Source: Allomyces macrogynus ATCC 38327 (lineage: Eukaryota > Blastocladiomycota > Blastocladiomycetes > Blastocladiales > Blastocladiaceae). From it: a stretch of 64,000 nt of DNA. The position numbers were made by a program, and so were the translations under genes. This document shows, one piece after another, positions 52,410-63,261 of this stretch (positions are counted from its first letter, which is position 1; the number at the start of each line of letters is the position of its first letter). Below the pieces are notes generated by a model. The model searched no databases. It saw only the letters and a program-made list of their open reading frames with translations, and was not told where the DNA came from. The stretch is from positions 484,706 through 548,705 of the forward strand of contig GG745352.1 in assembly GCA_000151295.1 (NCBI GenBank), read 5' to 3'.

Positions 52410-52897
52410 CTTGCCGGAGATTGAGTGGAAAGGGTGCAGATTCGGGCAGGGCGGGCGTAAAGGGCAGCGGGGGGTCCGATTAGGTGCCAGGACACTTGCG
52501 TTGGCGGGAGCGAGGCAGTGCTGCAAGTTACAAGCGGCAGGTGCAGTGCGCTCGGGCGGATCGGCGGCGCCAACGTGAGCACCTCGACATCGTCGCGAGG
52601 AGCGACAAGGTGGAAGCGCGAGACGGGAGACACTGCGAGGTAATCTAGAGACACTTGAACTTCCCGTGCGCAGGTAGGCGCGTCTGACGTGGACTCGCAC
52701 TGGCAGCTCCCACTGGTTTTTCTGCTTGCTTCGCGCGATCAGTCAGCTAGCTTTGTTGGTGTTGCCTCCAACCTCACCGACGCGACTTTGTACGGCTCCC
52801 CAACGACTCCTCCGAGATCTTCTCGCTCCAGCGACAAGGAACGAGCAACTAGGTCAGCGGCAAGCACGAAGCAGCAAGCAGCACGAACGTACCAGCC
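52410..52897. promoter_or_regulatory. Shared divergent promoter region (condensation-fold gene / SppA)
   Basis: About 490 bases between two divergent starts. No coding feature is supported. No specific operator was identified. Confidence 0.4.
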
Positions 52898-55310
52898 ATG
52901 TCTCCGCGCGACCCACCGCCCCAGGCCGGCAAGCCAGTCCCGAATGGCAGCGCCGCCGCAGGATCCGGCGGTGCTCAAGGAGCGGCCGGCGCGAACCCGG
53001 ACCCGAGCGCGAGCGCGAACCCGAATGCTGGTCCGAACGTGCCGCCCGGCTCGCGTCTGGGCGCGCTGTGGAAGCGTCGCCCTGCGTTTCGCACGGTGGT
53101 CATCGGCTTCTCAGTCGCCTACTTCATTTCCTCATCGGTACTGCAATACATGCAGCAGCTCCGCCGCGACCGCATGGCCGATGGCACGATCTTGCACTGG
53201 CGGTACTCGAACGGCTCGATTGTCGAGGACGCGCGCGAGCAGGGCGGGCTCTCTGGTTTCTTGCGCGCGCGACTCGCCGGGCAAGAAGAGACTCCCGTGA
53301 CGCCCATTTCGCTGTACGACGCGATCCAGACGATTCGGCTCGGGAAAGACGACAAGCGCGTGCGTGGGCTCGTGTGCCGGTTTGTCGATGATGGGGTGGC
53401 TGGCGCACCTTTGCAGTTTGCGCAGTTGCAAGAATTGCGAGACGCGGTCGAAGAGTTCAAGCTGGCCAAGGCCGACCAGTTTGGTGAACAGGCGGTCGTG
53501 CTCGCGTTTGCCGAAACGTTTGAGAACCAGAGCCAGTATTTCTTGGCCTCGGCATTTGATAAGATTATTGCCCAGCCGGCGTCGTCGTTGGGGCTGATTG
53601 GGATGAGCAGCGTGACGCCAGTACGCTGTTTGCTGTTTTCCCTGCGAAAGAGGAGCGATTGATATGCGACCACCACGACTGACATGACTCCCTTCCTCTC
53701 CTTGAACAGTTTTTCAAGCGCTTGCTCGATCGCGTCGGGATCACGGCGCACGCTGAGACGCGCGAGGAGCACAAGTCGGTCCTGTCGCGGTTCACGCACG
53801 AGAAATTCCCTCCGCAGCAAAAAGAGGACCTGGTCACGCTTCTCGGCGACCTCAACGACCAAATGCTCGAGTCGATTGCACACTCGCGCGTGAACCTGCG
53901 CCATACAGACGGCCGCTTGGCCACGTCCTTCCCGGACCGCGTCGCCGCCCTCAAGGATCTAGTTGCGCTCGGTCCACTGACGGGCACCGAGGCCGTGCAG
54001 TACGGGCTCGTCGATGGGCTCGGTTACCGCGACGACTTGACGGCGTACCTGATCCGGGTCCCGGCCAAGTCGATCGCGCATTATTTGCGCGTGCGTAAGA
54101 CGGAAATTGCGATTGATCGGTTGAAGCAGGCGCAGGAGAAGGGCACGGTCCCGACGCGGCCTGTGACCGTGGCCATGGTATATGTGCTCGACCAGATTAC
54201 GCGGCACGGTGCCAAGTATGCGGCGAGCCATGTCGCCCGCGCGTTGCGCGAGGCGGCGCTAGATCCGACGGTCGATGCGATTGTCCTGCGCGTGTCGTCG
54301 CCCGGTGGCGATGTGGTCGCGAGCGATACGTTGCACGGTGTGGTGCGCCGGATTCAAAAGACCACGGGCAAGCCCGTTGTCGCGTCGTACGCTGGCATGG
54401 TACGCGGCTCCCGCTCCACAGTTCGAAACGCCCTGCAGTGAACTGACCACGCGGATCACAGAGCGCAAGCGGCGGGTACTACCTCTCCGCCTCGGCCGAC
54501 GCGATCGTCGCGATGCCCGGGACCATCACCGGCTCGATCGGCGTCGCCGCGCTGCAGCCCTACATTTCGCCGGACTTGCTCGACAAGCTCGGCGTGACCA
54601 TCGACGAAGTGCACTTTTCCAAGGCGACGCAAGTCAATTCGATCCTGCACGACCGGCACGCTGACCCGCAAGCGCTCGCGCGATACCGTGCGGCCGTCGA
54701 CGACATGTACGCACGATTCCTGACCATCGTCTCTGAGGGACGGCACATGCCGCTCGACGTGGTCAAACCGCTCGCGGGCGGTCGCGTCTACACGGGCCGT
54801 GCCGCGCACGCCGTCGGTCTCGTCGACGTGCTTGGCGGTGTCCACGACGCGGTGCACCTCGCTGCGCAGTTGGCGGTCAAGCGGCGCCCCGAACTGCGCG
54901 ACCGGCAGGCGGAGCCGCGATTCGCGGCGGTCAAGCGCGACCTGGCCAAGAATATGCCGTGGAAGGAGCCCGAGGACGCGCCCGAGTCGCCAAAACACAA
55001 GGACGCCGACTTGCATGCTCATCCGGAACCGCACAAGGTTGTGGCCGCCGACGCGAAACACGCGCACCCGACCGGCAAGTCGGTGGATCTGGTGGATTTA
55101 CCGGAGTTACCCGAGGACGTGACGGTGCGCGTCAAGCAGTTCCCGCGGCAAAAGTCGTTCCAGGAGTTGCTTAAGGAGCAGCAGCTGAGCATGGATTTGG
55201 CCGATTTGTTTTGGCGTGGGTTGCGCACGCGGTTGGAGACGTGGGCGGGCGTGCAGGGTGCCGGGCCTCAAGTGCGTGTGGAGATGGATGCGGGCGAAGT
55301 GCAGTTTTGA
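52898..55310 (+). CDS. SppA-like S49 family serine peptidase (67K type)
   Basis: Exons 52898-53620, 53710-54399 and 54462-55310 give 753 aa; phases agree. A disordered Ala/Pro/Asn N-terminus precedes one membrane segment (about residues 65-85, TVVIGFSVAYFISSSVL). Two S49 halves follow. The first has QSQYFLASAFDKI, SSLGLIGM and EHKSVLSRF, whose Lys aligns with the general-base Lys of E. coli SppA. The second has VLRVSSPGGDV, KPVVASYAGM and SASGGYYLSASAD, carrying the nucleophile Ser, then PGTITGSIGV. This is the tandem architecture of bacterial protease IV and plant SppA. It would cleave membrane or signal peptides; location is unclear, with mitochondrion or another organelle possible. The C-terminal extension is charged (KHKDADLHAHPEPHK). 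An intron splits the active-site motif immediately before SASGG. Confidence 0.92.
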
Positions 55311-58300
55311 GCAGGAGGAGTTTGTGGAGCGGATCGGGTGTCGTTTGCAGGACAAAATTCATTAGTTTGTGCTGCCAGGGATGTCACAACAGACTGTTGA
55401 CTAGTCTTGTTGAGCTGCCTGTGTGATGTTTACTTCCCAATACTCCCCCTGGACTCGTGCTGATAGGCCTGATGGCCTTGTGCTAATCCATGAAGACCAG
55501 GAGTTCAAACCTCCATTCCTGTCGAAATACTTAGTAGCCCCAACGGTTTCCAAGACACTTTGCTGGGGCCGTCTTTCTGTACCATTTTTCTTATGCCGAG
55601 CTGACTGAAGAATGAAAATGAACCCAGCGAGCAGGCGCTGTAAGCTTGGGCAACGACATGGCAGCTTGATGAGGATGTTTGTGTTGCATGGACGACCTGC
55701 AGACCTTGCAACGCCAGGCTGCCTTCCCATGCCATGTAGGCCTGGGGCAAAGTGATATTCTCTGTAGCGTCGGAAGAGATGCACGTGCACAGTCTTCGCT
55801 TGGTGAGCTCAATTCCGCTTTGCCACAAGAATAAGTAATGTCGACTGGCCTTGTGTATTCGCCACTGAACGTCCTGCCTGCCATTTCACCATTTTATTTT
55901 TTTTTTTTTTTGCTCTCTTGGAGAAAATGAAGAGCGCTCTGAGTGATGGAACATTGCCATCAAATCATCAAGCATGTCCTACAGTTGTTGTCACAAAGCA
56001 CTAACCACAAGTCACAAGCAGGGGCCACAAAATGCTGGCCACAAAGTGAGCCCAGACCTAATGGAGAAGTGGGGAAGTCATTGCGAATGCAATTTGCATC
56101 AGACAGAGCGCCAATGGGAGTGGCATTGGCTCCGCTCAAGTGAATCTCCATGATGGTAGATGGGGCAAGTTCAATGTGCTCCACGCCTCCCACTCCTCCA
56201 GTTCAGCGTCCCAGTCCGAGTTGTAAACATTGTACAACGACAGATGACGCAGTTCGTGCGACAGAATCCGTGTGAGCTCGGATGGAATCGAAGAGTGGAT
56301 TGAAATGTTGGAGAGCAAGAGTGCAGTGAGCAGGCGGCAGCTGGTTTGTAAGACAGGATCATGGGAACGGCTCATACTCGTTGTTGTCAATTCGCAAATC
56401 AAGACCTTGGCACAGCGGCGGAATGGCAAATGAGTGCACGTCATGAAACAGCGTATGCACGCCGTACAGCTGCTCAAACTTTGCAGGCAACAACGTCCAT
56501 TTATACGAACATGGTACGTCTTCAGACTAACGACCAACAAATGCATGATGCTTGTTGTTCAGTGGAAGTACCAGGTACAGCGCATCGTACTCATTATCGC
56601 CTCTGACAAACGCAACAAACTGACTAATTGTGGTGCATGGCATCATGACTAGGTCTAACCTGGCCTCATGAGGGGATCCACACAAGCTCAGGTGGAATCA
56701 AGGAAATGAGCAAAATGTTGTAGTGCGACAGCGAAGTTAGCAACAACAGCAGCTGGTCAAGAGGCCCCACAAGAAGTCGTCTTCCTCCTCCTCATTTAGT
56801 AATTCGAGTCCACAGCAGAGTGGCGGAATGGCAATTGGCACCACACCATGATCCAGAGTGTGTACACTCCATGCAGCATGTCAAACTGTGCTGGAAGGAA
56901 CGTTTACTGGCGAGAAAACAAGGTCGCCTTGTCACAAACAAGCGCCCAATGCTCATCACACAGCAGAAGAATAAGAAACAGTGCACCATACTGGTCATCA
57001 TCACCAACAAACACGGCAAATTGACCAATCCAGGTGCTATGCATTTGAACCAAGTCCGACCCAGGCTTGTCAGCATCTCGTGTGGGCCACAGTTTGCCAG
57101 TGGGCTTGTTCCAGCCTTGATTGTAGTGGACAGCAACTCAAAGACAGGATCAAATACACGCCAACCTGGACGAATGAGGCAAAACGGTACAATACTTCAC
57201 AGCACTTGACCAACTTGACATGAACTGAATTTGGTGCTGGAAGGTCTTGCATGAGCGGTTTCGCCATTTCTTGATTTGCCAAGGAAATGGATGCATTGTG
57301 TGTGCGACACAACATGCGCACTTCACCACAAAAACAAACAATGTGAATAGCGCAACCAAAATCTCACAGTAATAAGAACGTCTGACATGACGATGTCCTC
57401 ATCATGCACAATCCACCCCTGCTTCCCCACTGTTTCTGTTATTCATTCAACTTGGCATGAGCCAAAGACGATTTCTCCAAACACAGCATGTTCAAAACCT
57501 CATCAGTCTTCAAGTGTAGGCGCATATGCAACAACATATTGGCAATCTCGACCAATCTGTCTGGTTCCAGGGATGCAGAGATCAAATGGATGACAGCCAA
57601 ATTGGGCCTGTCCACACCATGCTGATACATGGCATGCAGACCAGTCTGAAGCTTGCCTGCACTCAAAGAAACATACTGTGTCCAAATCACATGTAACGTT
57701 GCTGGAAATTGCTGTAGGAGCACTGCCAGACAGGTGCCATTCATCATCCTCATCACTTTGAGCTGCTTGAGTTTTGGGAGAGGCGCCATGGTGGTAACTG
57801 TGGTTGGGTCCACACCACCAGCAATACCAAGAGTATGATGCATGATTGGCAGCACGGCCAAGACAGAGGTCACAGCTGTGGTAGCCATCCCATTGTGGCA
57901 GACACCACAGTCTAATGATTCAAGGCAGGTCAACTGCTGAAGCCAGGAAGCAAGAGATTCAAGGTCAGATCCAACAAGAATATCCATCATGTCCAGTGAG
58001 ACCAGGTGGTGGACAGGTGGCTGCTTGATAATCGATATCAGCCCATGCATTGCTTCAAAAGTCATGGAGACGCGGAAATGCTGCAACGCTGTTGGTAGCA
58101 CTTAAGCCAGCGCCTAGTCACAATGGCAGCTGACGGCAAACCAGCAAGCATCACGCGTGTGTGACTCAATCGAACTGCCGTGCCGATCCGCCGGCCGGTC
58201 GTCGTCAAGCGTCGCAACCGTTCCCCACGTGCATCTGCTTCTTGCCGGCAGGTGTCTGCCGGCGTTGGCTTGTCCCGGTGGTTGGTAGCCAAGTGTGCCG

Positions 58301-59310
58301 AGCGGAAATCGGAAAGCCGAGCGCACGCTCGAGCGGCTGTCTTTGCCAGGAAGGCGCGGACAGAAAGACGCGGCAACACTGGTGAAGGGCAGCAGCTGGT
58401 GGAAGCGCGAGCCAAACGGCGGCCTGCGTTGTGTAGTGGCATCTCGCCCCTGTACGCAGGGTCAGTCCGTCTCAGCCCGGAGCACCGCCATGTCGCGGCG
58501 GGAGAGGTTCCAGCGCGACGGCGTGCGCGGCCGCGACCGTGCGGATGCAGGTGGTCACGTCGTCACGTCGTGGCCCAGGCGGGACGGGACGGCTGTGGGT
58601 GCTGCGGTGCAGCAAGCGGTGGGCGGCGCCGACGTGGGCGCTCTTTCGTGGCCGGCCAACCCATCAAATAGGGGACACACCCACAAGCACGGGCCACGCT
58701 GCCTGCCCCGCCTGCCTGCCCCGCGCACTCCCACTCCCTGCGCTCCCCATCCGTCCTCGTCGCCAGCACACTCGACACGACCCGACGACGACGAGCTGCA
58801 CCCGGATCAAGTCGACGCGGTCCACGGCCCCCCGCATTTACGCGCCCGTGATCTAACGGCCACCACCACGACCGGCCGCATCGAGCAGTTGCACTCGTCG
58901 TTCCAGCATCCGATCCGTCACGCCGCGCCGCCAGAGGAGCGCAAAGTCGCGCACAAGCAGCAGCTTCTTCCACAGCGCCTGTGCTGTCTGGGAGGCGAGC
59001 GGCGCCGGCTCTATTCCTCGAGTTGCTCTGGTTGCGAGGTTGTCGCTTTCGGCGTGCGACGGTGACGCCCAGCGGCGCCGTGCGCGTTCCCACTTCCCAG
59101 GCTCGCCCTGCACACGCCCACGGTCGTGCCGCGCACCGCGTCGTGGTGCCCGGGCCTTTTGCTGGTGGGCGCCAACGCCGGCAGCACCAACGAAAACGCT
59201 CTTATAGCGGTCGCCAGCGAGCTCGCTCCTCGTGGTGGACCCAGCGTGACTTAGCTCGACACCGCACGCACCTTGCCCCCACTCTCTCTCGTCCCCGATC
59301 ACGACCAACC
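55311..59310. other. 4-kb gene-poor region with leucine-rich repeat debris
   Basis: The longest interval without an intact gene. 55900-58100 is AT-richer than its surroundings and carries minus-strand fragments of leucine-rich proteins (see separate entry). 58100-59310 is GC-rich again and likely holds the cyclin promoter. A 14-base T run lies at about 55897-55910. Confidence 0.5.
56136..58101 (-). pseudogene. Leucine-rich (F-box/LRR-like) gene remnants
   Basis: On the minus strand, 58101-57439 holds 220 codons of a leucine-rich protein (LVSLDMMDILVGSDLESL, LPKLKQLKVMRMMNG, RPNLAVIHLISASLEPDRL) with LRR-like spacing. Further downstream the same strand shows two diverged versions of one segment (PAIPPLCQGLDL-like at about 56400 and IAIPPLCCGLEL at about 56815), separated by stops and frame changes. 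This looks like a decaying repeat-containing gene or two tandem copies. No start, splice sites or complete domain can be set. A phrase LYLVLPLNN (about 56570) resembles LYLILPPRD in the F-box-like gene near 62700, linking both to one family. Confidence 0.5.
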
Positions 59311-61941
59311 ATGGAGCACCTCGACACGATCCCCGCCGACGTCCTGACCGCGCGGCTCGCGACCCTGCTCGACCGGCTCATTGCCGCTGCCGACCGCGCC
59401 GCCGCGGCCGCGGCGCAAGTCCCGTCGCCGCCCTCGAGCGGCAGGTCCATCCCGGCCCTGCGGCGGACTCGCTCGGCTGCTGTCATCACCACCACCACCT
59501 CGTCCAAGTCGGTCACGACCACCTCGCCATTCCACGCCAAGACGGTCCCGCCGATCGCGCTGCGCGCCTACCTCGCGCGGATGGCGCGGTACGCGCCGTG
59601 CCCAAACGTCGTCTTTGTCGCCGTGCTCGTCTACCTCGACCGCGTCGCTGCCGCACGCACGCGGCCTGTCGCGCTCGTTGCGGCGACCGCGCACCGGCTC
59701 GCGCTCACGGCGGTCGTCGTCGCGACCAAGTTCTGGTCGGATGTGTTTTATACGAACGCGCATTATGCGAAAGTCGGTGGCGTGCCCACGGCCGAACTGA
59801 ACCGGCTCGAAATGGAGTTTCTGTTTCGTGCCGGGTTTGAGCTCGCAATCGACCAGAGGGATTTGGACGAAGTGGCCGCGCACCTGCTGTTTGACGAGCC
59901 CGTGGAAGTCGGGCAGTTTGCAGCCGCGATCCCGGCTACGGTAAGACCTACCGCGCAAATGTCGTGGACGAGCGCCAACGAGAGCGACACCGGATCGGCC
60001 GGAGCGGCCGGCGCCTATGTGAGCCCGCACCGCAGCCCGCCCGACGCGGCCGCCTACCACGCGTCGCAAGAATCGACGGCAAGTTTCCGCGGGTACACGA
60101 CTGCGTGGCCGCACCCCTGTGCCGCGTACGCACCCGTGCCACCCGCGCCCACGGCCGCCACCGAGTCGTCGACCCCGCACCGCGCCTACCTGCCGGTCTC
60201 GGCGCCGCAGTGGATCGACTCGGCCCCGTCCAGGTCCGGCTCACACATGCGGTGTGACTCGGCACTTGGGTATGGGCTCGAGTTTGGCGCGAGTCCCGCG
60301 CCAGAGATTGTAGTGAAGCGTGAACGCAGCGGCTCGCTGGGCGAACCGCTCGCGATTGCCGGCACGCTCGCGACACGCGGCGGATCGATTGCCGCTGCCG
60401 CTGCCGCTGCAGCCGTGACGAATGGGGCGGGCCGCCCGTGGCCGTCGCCGCCCGACGCGGTGCCGCGCGGTGCCGCTGCAGCTACTGCTGGTGGCGCGAC
60501 CCGCGACGAGGCCGTGCTGATCGGTATGCCCTATGCGGCACCACCGGCGGTCGCGGTCCACAGCACCGAGCCTTGCCAGTTCCCGTCGCACCCACGGCCG
60601 TCCGTCGAGAACGACGGCGACGACCAAGGCGAGCGGCTCCCGATGCCGCTGCCAACGCTCCCACGCGCTCCACGAGGCGCCGCAGTCCACACGCCCGTGG
60701 GCCCATCACGCCTGCCGTCGATGCTATCGCTCGCGACCGCTGTCACGCGGTCGCCGTCCCCGGCCCGCAGGATCGGACACGACTACGCGTCGCTTGCGTG
60801 CTCGTCCTTGGACCGCCGGCAGTCAGCGCCGGTCCTGCGACGTGTCGCGTCGGCCGCCGTCGTCGCGCCCCCACTCGCATCGCCCGTGCGGATGGGGCCG
60901 GGAGGTGGGCGCGCGGCGAGTGTCGTGAGTACGCCGAGTCCGCACCGCGCGACGACGAGCGGTGGTGGAGTGGGGAAGGTCGGGACGGTCGCGGGGCGTG
61001 GAGGGTACCCGTACCCGTCAGCGTCGGCGGGGATGGGGCGCGACCAGGGCCATGGTCGGCACCAGGCGCCGCACACGCAACACCAGCAGTATACGACGGC
61101 GCCGTTCTACCCGTCGGTGACGCACCAGCAGCAGTATGCACCGGCCGGTGCGCTGCCGTCGCACCACCAGTACACGGGCCACGCCGTGCCCGGTCCCGCG
61201 CCGCCGTCGTCGGCGCACAGCCACCACCACCACCACCACCACCACGTGTCTTACACGGCGTCGTCGGCGAGCCAGTACGCGCATTACCCGACGGCACAAA
61301 CCCCGCAGTACCCGTCGACCTCGGCGGCGGCGCGCACGCCGCAGTACGCGTCGGTACCCTACCCGACATCGGCCGCGCAAACCCCGCAGTACCCGACCTC
61401 CTCGTCCTCGTCGACCGCCGCGACCCCGCACGTGCACCCACCTTCGCACCCACGCATGGCGATCCCTCCCCCCTCTCGGATCGCAACGCACGCGCCACCC
61501 TCGTCCTCGATCCCCGTCCTCGCGCCCCTCCGGCCGGACTCGGCGTCCTCGTCCTCCACCCTCAACCACCACAACCCGACCCCGCCGCCGACGCAGCCGC
61601 TGGCGCACTGGACCCCGTCGCGCCGTGGGTCGCTCGTGGCCGAATTACCGCCGGTGACCGTCCTGCACGCACCGCCGCGCACCGTCTCGAAACGCACGTC
61701 CGCGCAGGTCCTGCGCCCGGCCGCGCCGGGCGAGTCACCACTGCGCCGGCGCGCGTCGGTCGCGCACTTGGGCGCGGCGTACCACGCGGAACGCACGGAT
61801 CCGAAACAGTATGCGTACCGCGCGCAGCAGACGGCACATGCGGCGGCGCAGCAGCACGTGCAGCAGCAGGGGCAGAGCCAGGGAGGGCAGCAGCGGATCG
61901 GGCCGTATGGCGCGGTGTCGTCGCTGATGCTCGTCGGGTGA
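59311..61941 (+). CDS. PHO80/Pcl-like cyclin with long low-complexity tail
   Basis: An uninterrupted frame of 876 codons from ATG 59311. Residues about 68-195 form a Pcl-type cyclin box: FHAKTVPPIALRAYLARMARYAPC, VFVAVLVYLDRV, HRLALTAVVVATKFWSDVFY, AKVGGVPTAELNRLEMEFL and FELAI. Pcl cyclins activate Pho85-like CDKs in phosphate, glycogen or polarity control. The remaining about 680 residues are Ala/Pro/Ser/His-rich with a His run (about 61220-61245) and imperfect TPQYP repeats (61300-61395); many SP/TP sites could be CDK targets. A GTAAGA at 59941 could be a donor, so the tail might be partly intronic, but the frame stays open. The upstream frame is open too; the ATG at 59311 (ACCATGG) is chosen for context and for family length before the box. 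Confidence 0.85.
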   Translation: MEHLDTIPADVLTARLATLLDRLIAAADRAAAAAAQVPSPPSSGRSIPALRRTRSAAVITTTTSSKSVTTTSPFHAKTVPPIALRAYLARMARYAPCPNVVFVAVLVYLDRVAAARTRPVALVAATAHRLALTAVVVATKFWSDVFYTNAHYAKVGGVPTAELNRLEMEFLFRAGFELAIDQRDLDEVAAHLLFDEPVEVGQFAAAIPATVRPTAQMSWTSANESDTGSAGAAGAYVSPHRSPPDAAAYHASQESTASFRGYTTAWPHPCAAYAPVPPAPTAATESSTPHRAYLPVSAPQWIDSAPSRSGSHMRCDSALGYGLEFGASPAPEIVVKRERSGSLGEPLAIAGTLATRGGSIAAAAAAAAVTNGAGRPWPSPPDAVPRGAAAATAGGATRDEAVLIGMPYAAPPAVAVHSTEPCQFPSHPRPSVENDGDDQGERLPMPLPTLPRAPRGAAVHTPVGPSRLPSMLSLATAVTRSPSPARRIGHDYASLACSSLDRRQSAPVLRRVASAAVVAPPLASPVRMGPGGGRAASVVSTPSPHRATTSGGGVGKVGTVAGRGGYPYPSASAGMGRDQGHGRHQAPHTQHQQYTTAPFYPSVTHQQQYAPAGALPSHHQYTGHAVPGPAPPSSAHSHHHHHHHHVSYTASSASQYAHYPTAQTPQYPSTSAAARTPQYASVPYPTSAAQTPQYPTSSSSSTAATPHVHPPSHPRMAIPPPSRIATHAPPSSSIPVLAPLRPDSASSSSTLNHHNPTPPPTQPLAHWTPSRRGSLVAELPPVTVLHAPPRTVSKRTSAQVLRPAAPGESPLRRRASVAHLGAAYHAERTDPKQYAYRAQQTAHAAAQQHVQQQGQSQGGQQRIGPYGAVSSLMLVG

Positions 61942-61977
61942 GGAAGGAAGGCTGATTTTGAGTTGAGCGAAATTCGG

Positions 61978-61979
<2 letters not shown>

Positions 61980-62033
<54 letters not shown>
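61980..62033. repeat. TGA/GAT trinucleotide microsatellite
   Basis: About 17 perfect GAT units in the 3' flank of the cyclin gene, 40 bases after the stop. Confidence 0.95.
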
Positions 62034-62280
62034 GCGAGCGCGCCCCCACCCACCGGCGCGTGTGTTCTGTGCTGACGCTCGCCGCAGGTGTCCCCAGGGT
62101 CATTTTTCGAAGTTTTGGTTTGCGCATGTTGTTTCGTTTGCATGCTCGTTTGGTTGCGTTTGTTGGTTGCCGTGCTGCTTTGGTGTTTTCGTGTTGATTG
62201 TTTGCCCACCCAGCATCCCAGGGTCGCGGCGCGGTCGCGCTGCCATTGCGCGACTGCGCGTGCGGCCCAAGAATCGATTA

Positions 62281-62296
62281 CCCCCCCCCCCCCCCC
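62281..62296. repeat. Poly-C run
   Basis: Sixteen consecutive C in the interval between the cyclin and the F-box-like gene. The length may be unreliable in the assembly. Confidence 0.9.
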
Positions 62297-62589
62297 TCGT
62301 ATTGCCCATGATTATGTCGCTCGCTCCTGCGCGCGCGGACGAGCGTTGGTCGAGTGTTTGCTTTGCTCGCTTCACCCGGGTTGTCTGTTAGCCATGCCCA
62401 TCACATCCACAAAGCTTCACGCCGACGATCTTGCTTTGATTTGGTCCGAATGACAGACTCGGGACGGACGATCTGGCTCGCTCATGCGCCAGATTCCGCC
62501 GGGTGGGTGTGTGGGACTTGGCCCGTTTTCCTGCACCGTGTAGACACCACGAAGAGGGTCAATCAAGACGGGCAGTAGCGTTTATTTGC

Positions 62590-63210
62590 GGTTGGCGTGC
62601 GTTGCTCCCGCCCCTTGGTCTTCGACACTCGCTGATGTGGTTGTCGGTGCTGCAATGAACGCCCGAAGATCGTCACGCGGTGGAAGAATCAAGTAAAGCT
62701 GCACATTTTCGTCAGCGTCCTCCTCGGCGGCCTCATCGGCATTGTCGCCATCCCCCTGGTACTCTACACCATGGCCAATATGCCCATTCCTGTCGTTTTC
62801 ATCATTCTCGACGGTCTCGTCATTGCTGTCGCTGTTTTTGTCGCCGTGATCATCACTATCCTCCTCTTCGTCGCGTCGCCTTCATCTTGGGCAACTTCGG
62901 CAAGCACAGCAAACTGGCCAATGGAGCTGACCAGAATTGCGACGGAATCCGATGCTGCCGCGTCTGGATCATAGGGCAACGTTACAATAAGTTCCTCGCT
63001 GGATAGTTCAGCGCGGATTGCAACTTGAAGGCATGGCGCAAAGAGAGATGGTGCAGCAAGAACGAGGCGAGCGACGTCTGCGCGCCAGCTGCCAGGATCG
63101 GGTCTAGAGGCACTGATAAACTTGGCGATGCGGGCAACAATGTCGTAAGGCAGTCGGTCAAGCGTCATCGGCGCGCACGCTCTGGTTTGCAGCAAGTCGC
63201 TTGCAGCCAT
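62590..63210 (-). pseudogene. F-box-like gene with a frame break
   Basis: The minus strand begins at MAASDLLQTRACAPM (about 63210) and continues with an F-box-like helix set: LDRLPYDIVARIAKFISASRP, WRADVARLVLAAPSLFAPCLQVAI. It then reads ELIVTLPYDPDAA up to VLAEVAQDEGDATKR (about 62885). From there the natural continuation is in another frame, an acidic stretch (DEEEDSDDHGDKNSD) running to VQLYLILPPRDDLRAFIAAP and a stop near 62590. No intron fits the junction, so a one-base indel is likely. F-box proteins are SCF ubiquitin ligase adaptors; no LRRs are visible here, so the call rests on the N-terminal helix pattern and is tentative. The shared LYL(V/I)LP phrase ties it to the debris at 56-58 kb. 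Confidence 0.5.
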
Positions 63211-63261
63211 TTGGTAGACTTGGTTTGGGGTGACTGTGGACTGAAGAGCGTTACAACTCAC

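Noticed and set aside
51208..52578. A 456-codon plus-strand frame
   Set aside because: It lies opposite the disordered first exon of the condensation-fold gene; GC-rich antisense frames stay open by codon bias, and it has no motifs.
60438..61955. A 505-codon plus-strand frame within the cyclin tail
   Set aside because: It is Arg/Pro/Ala-rich shadow of the cyclin coding frame without any domain.
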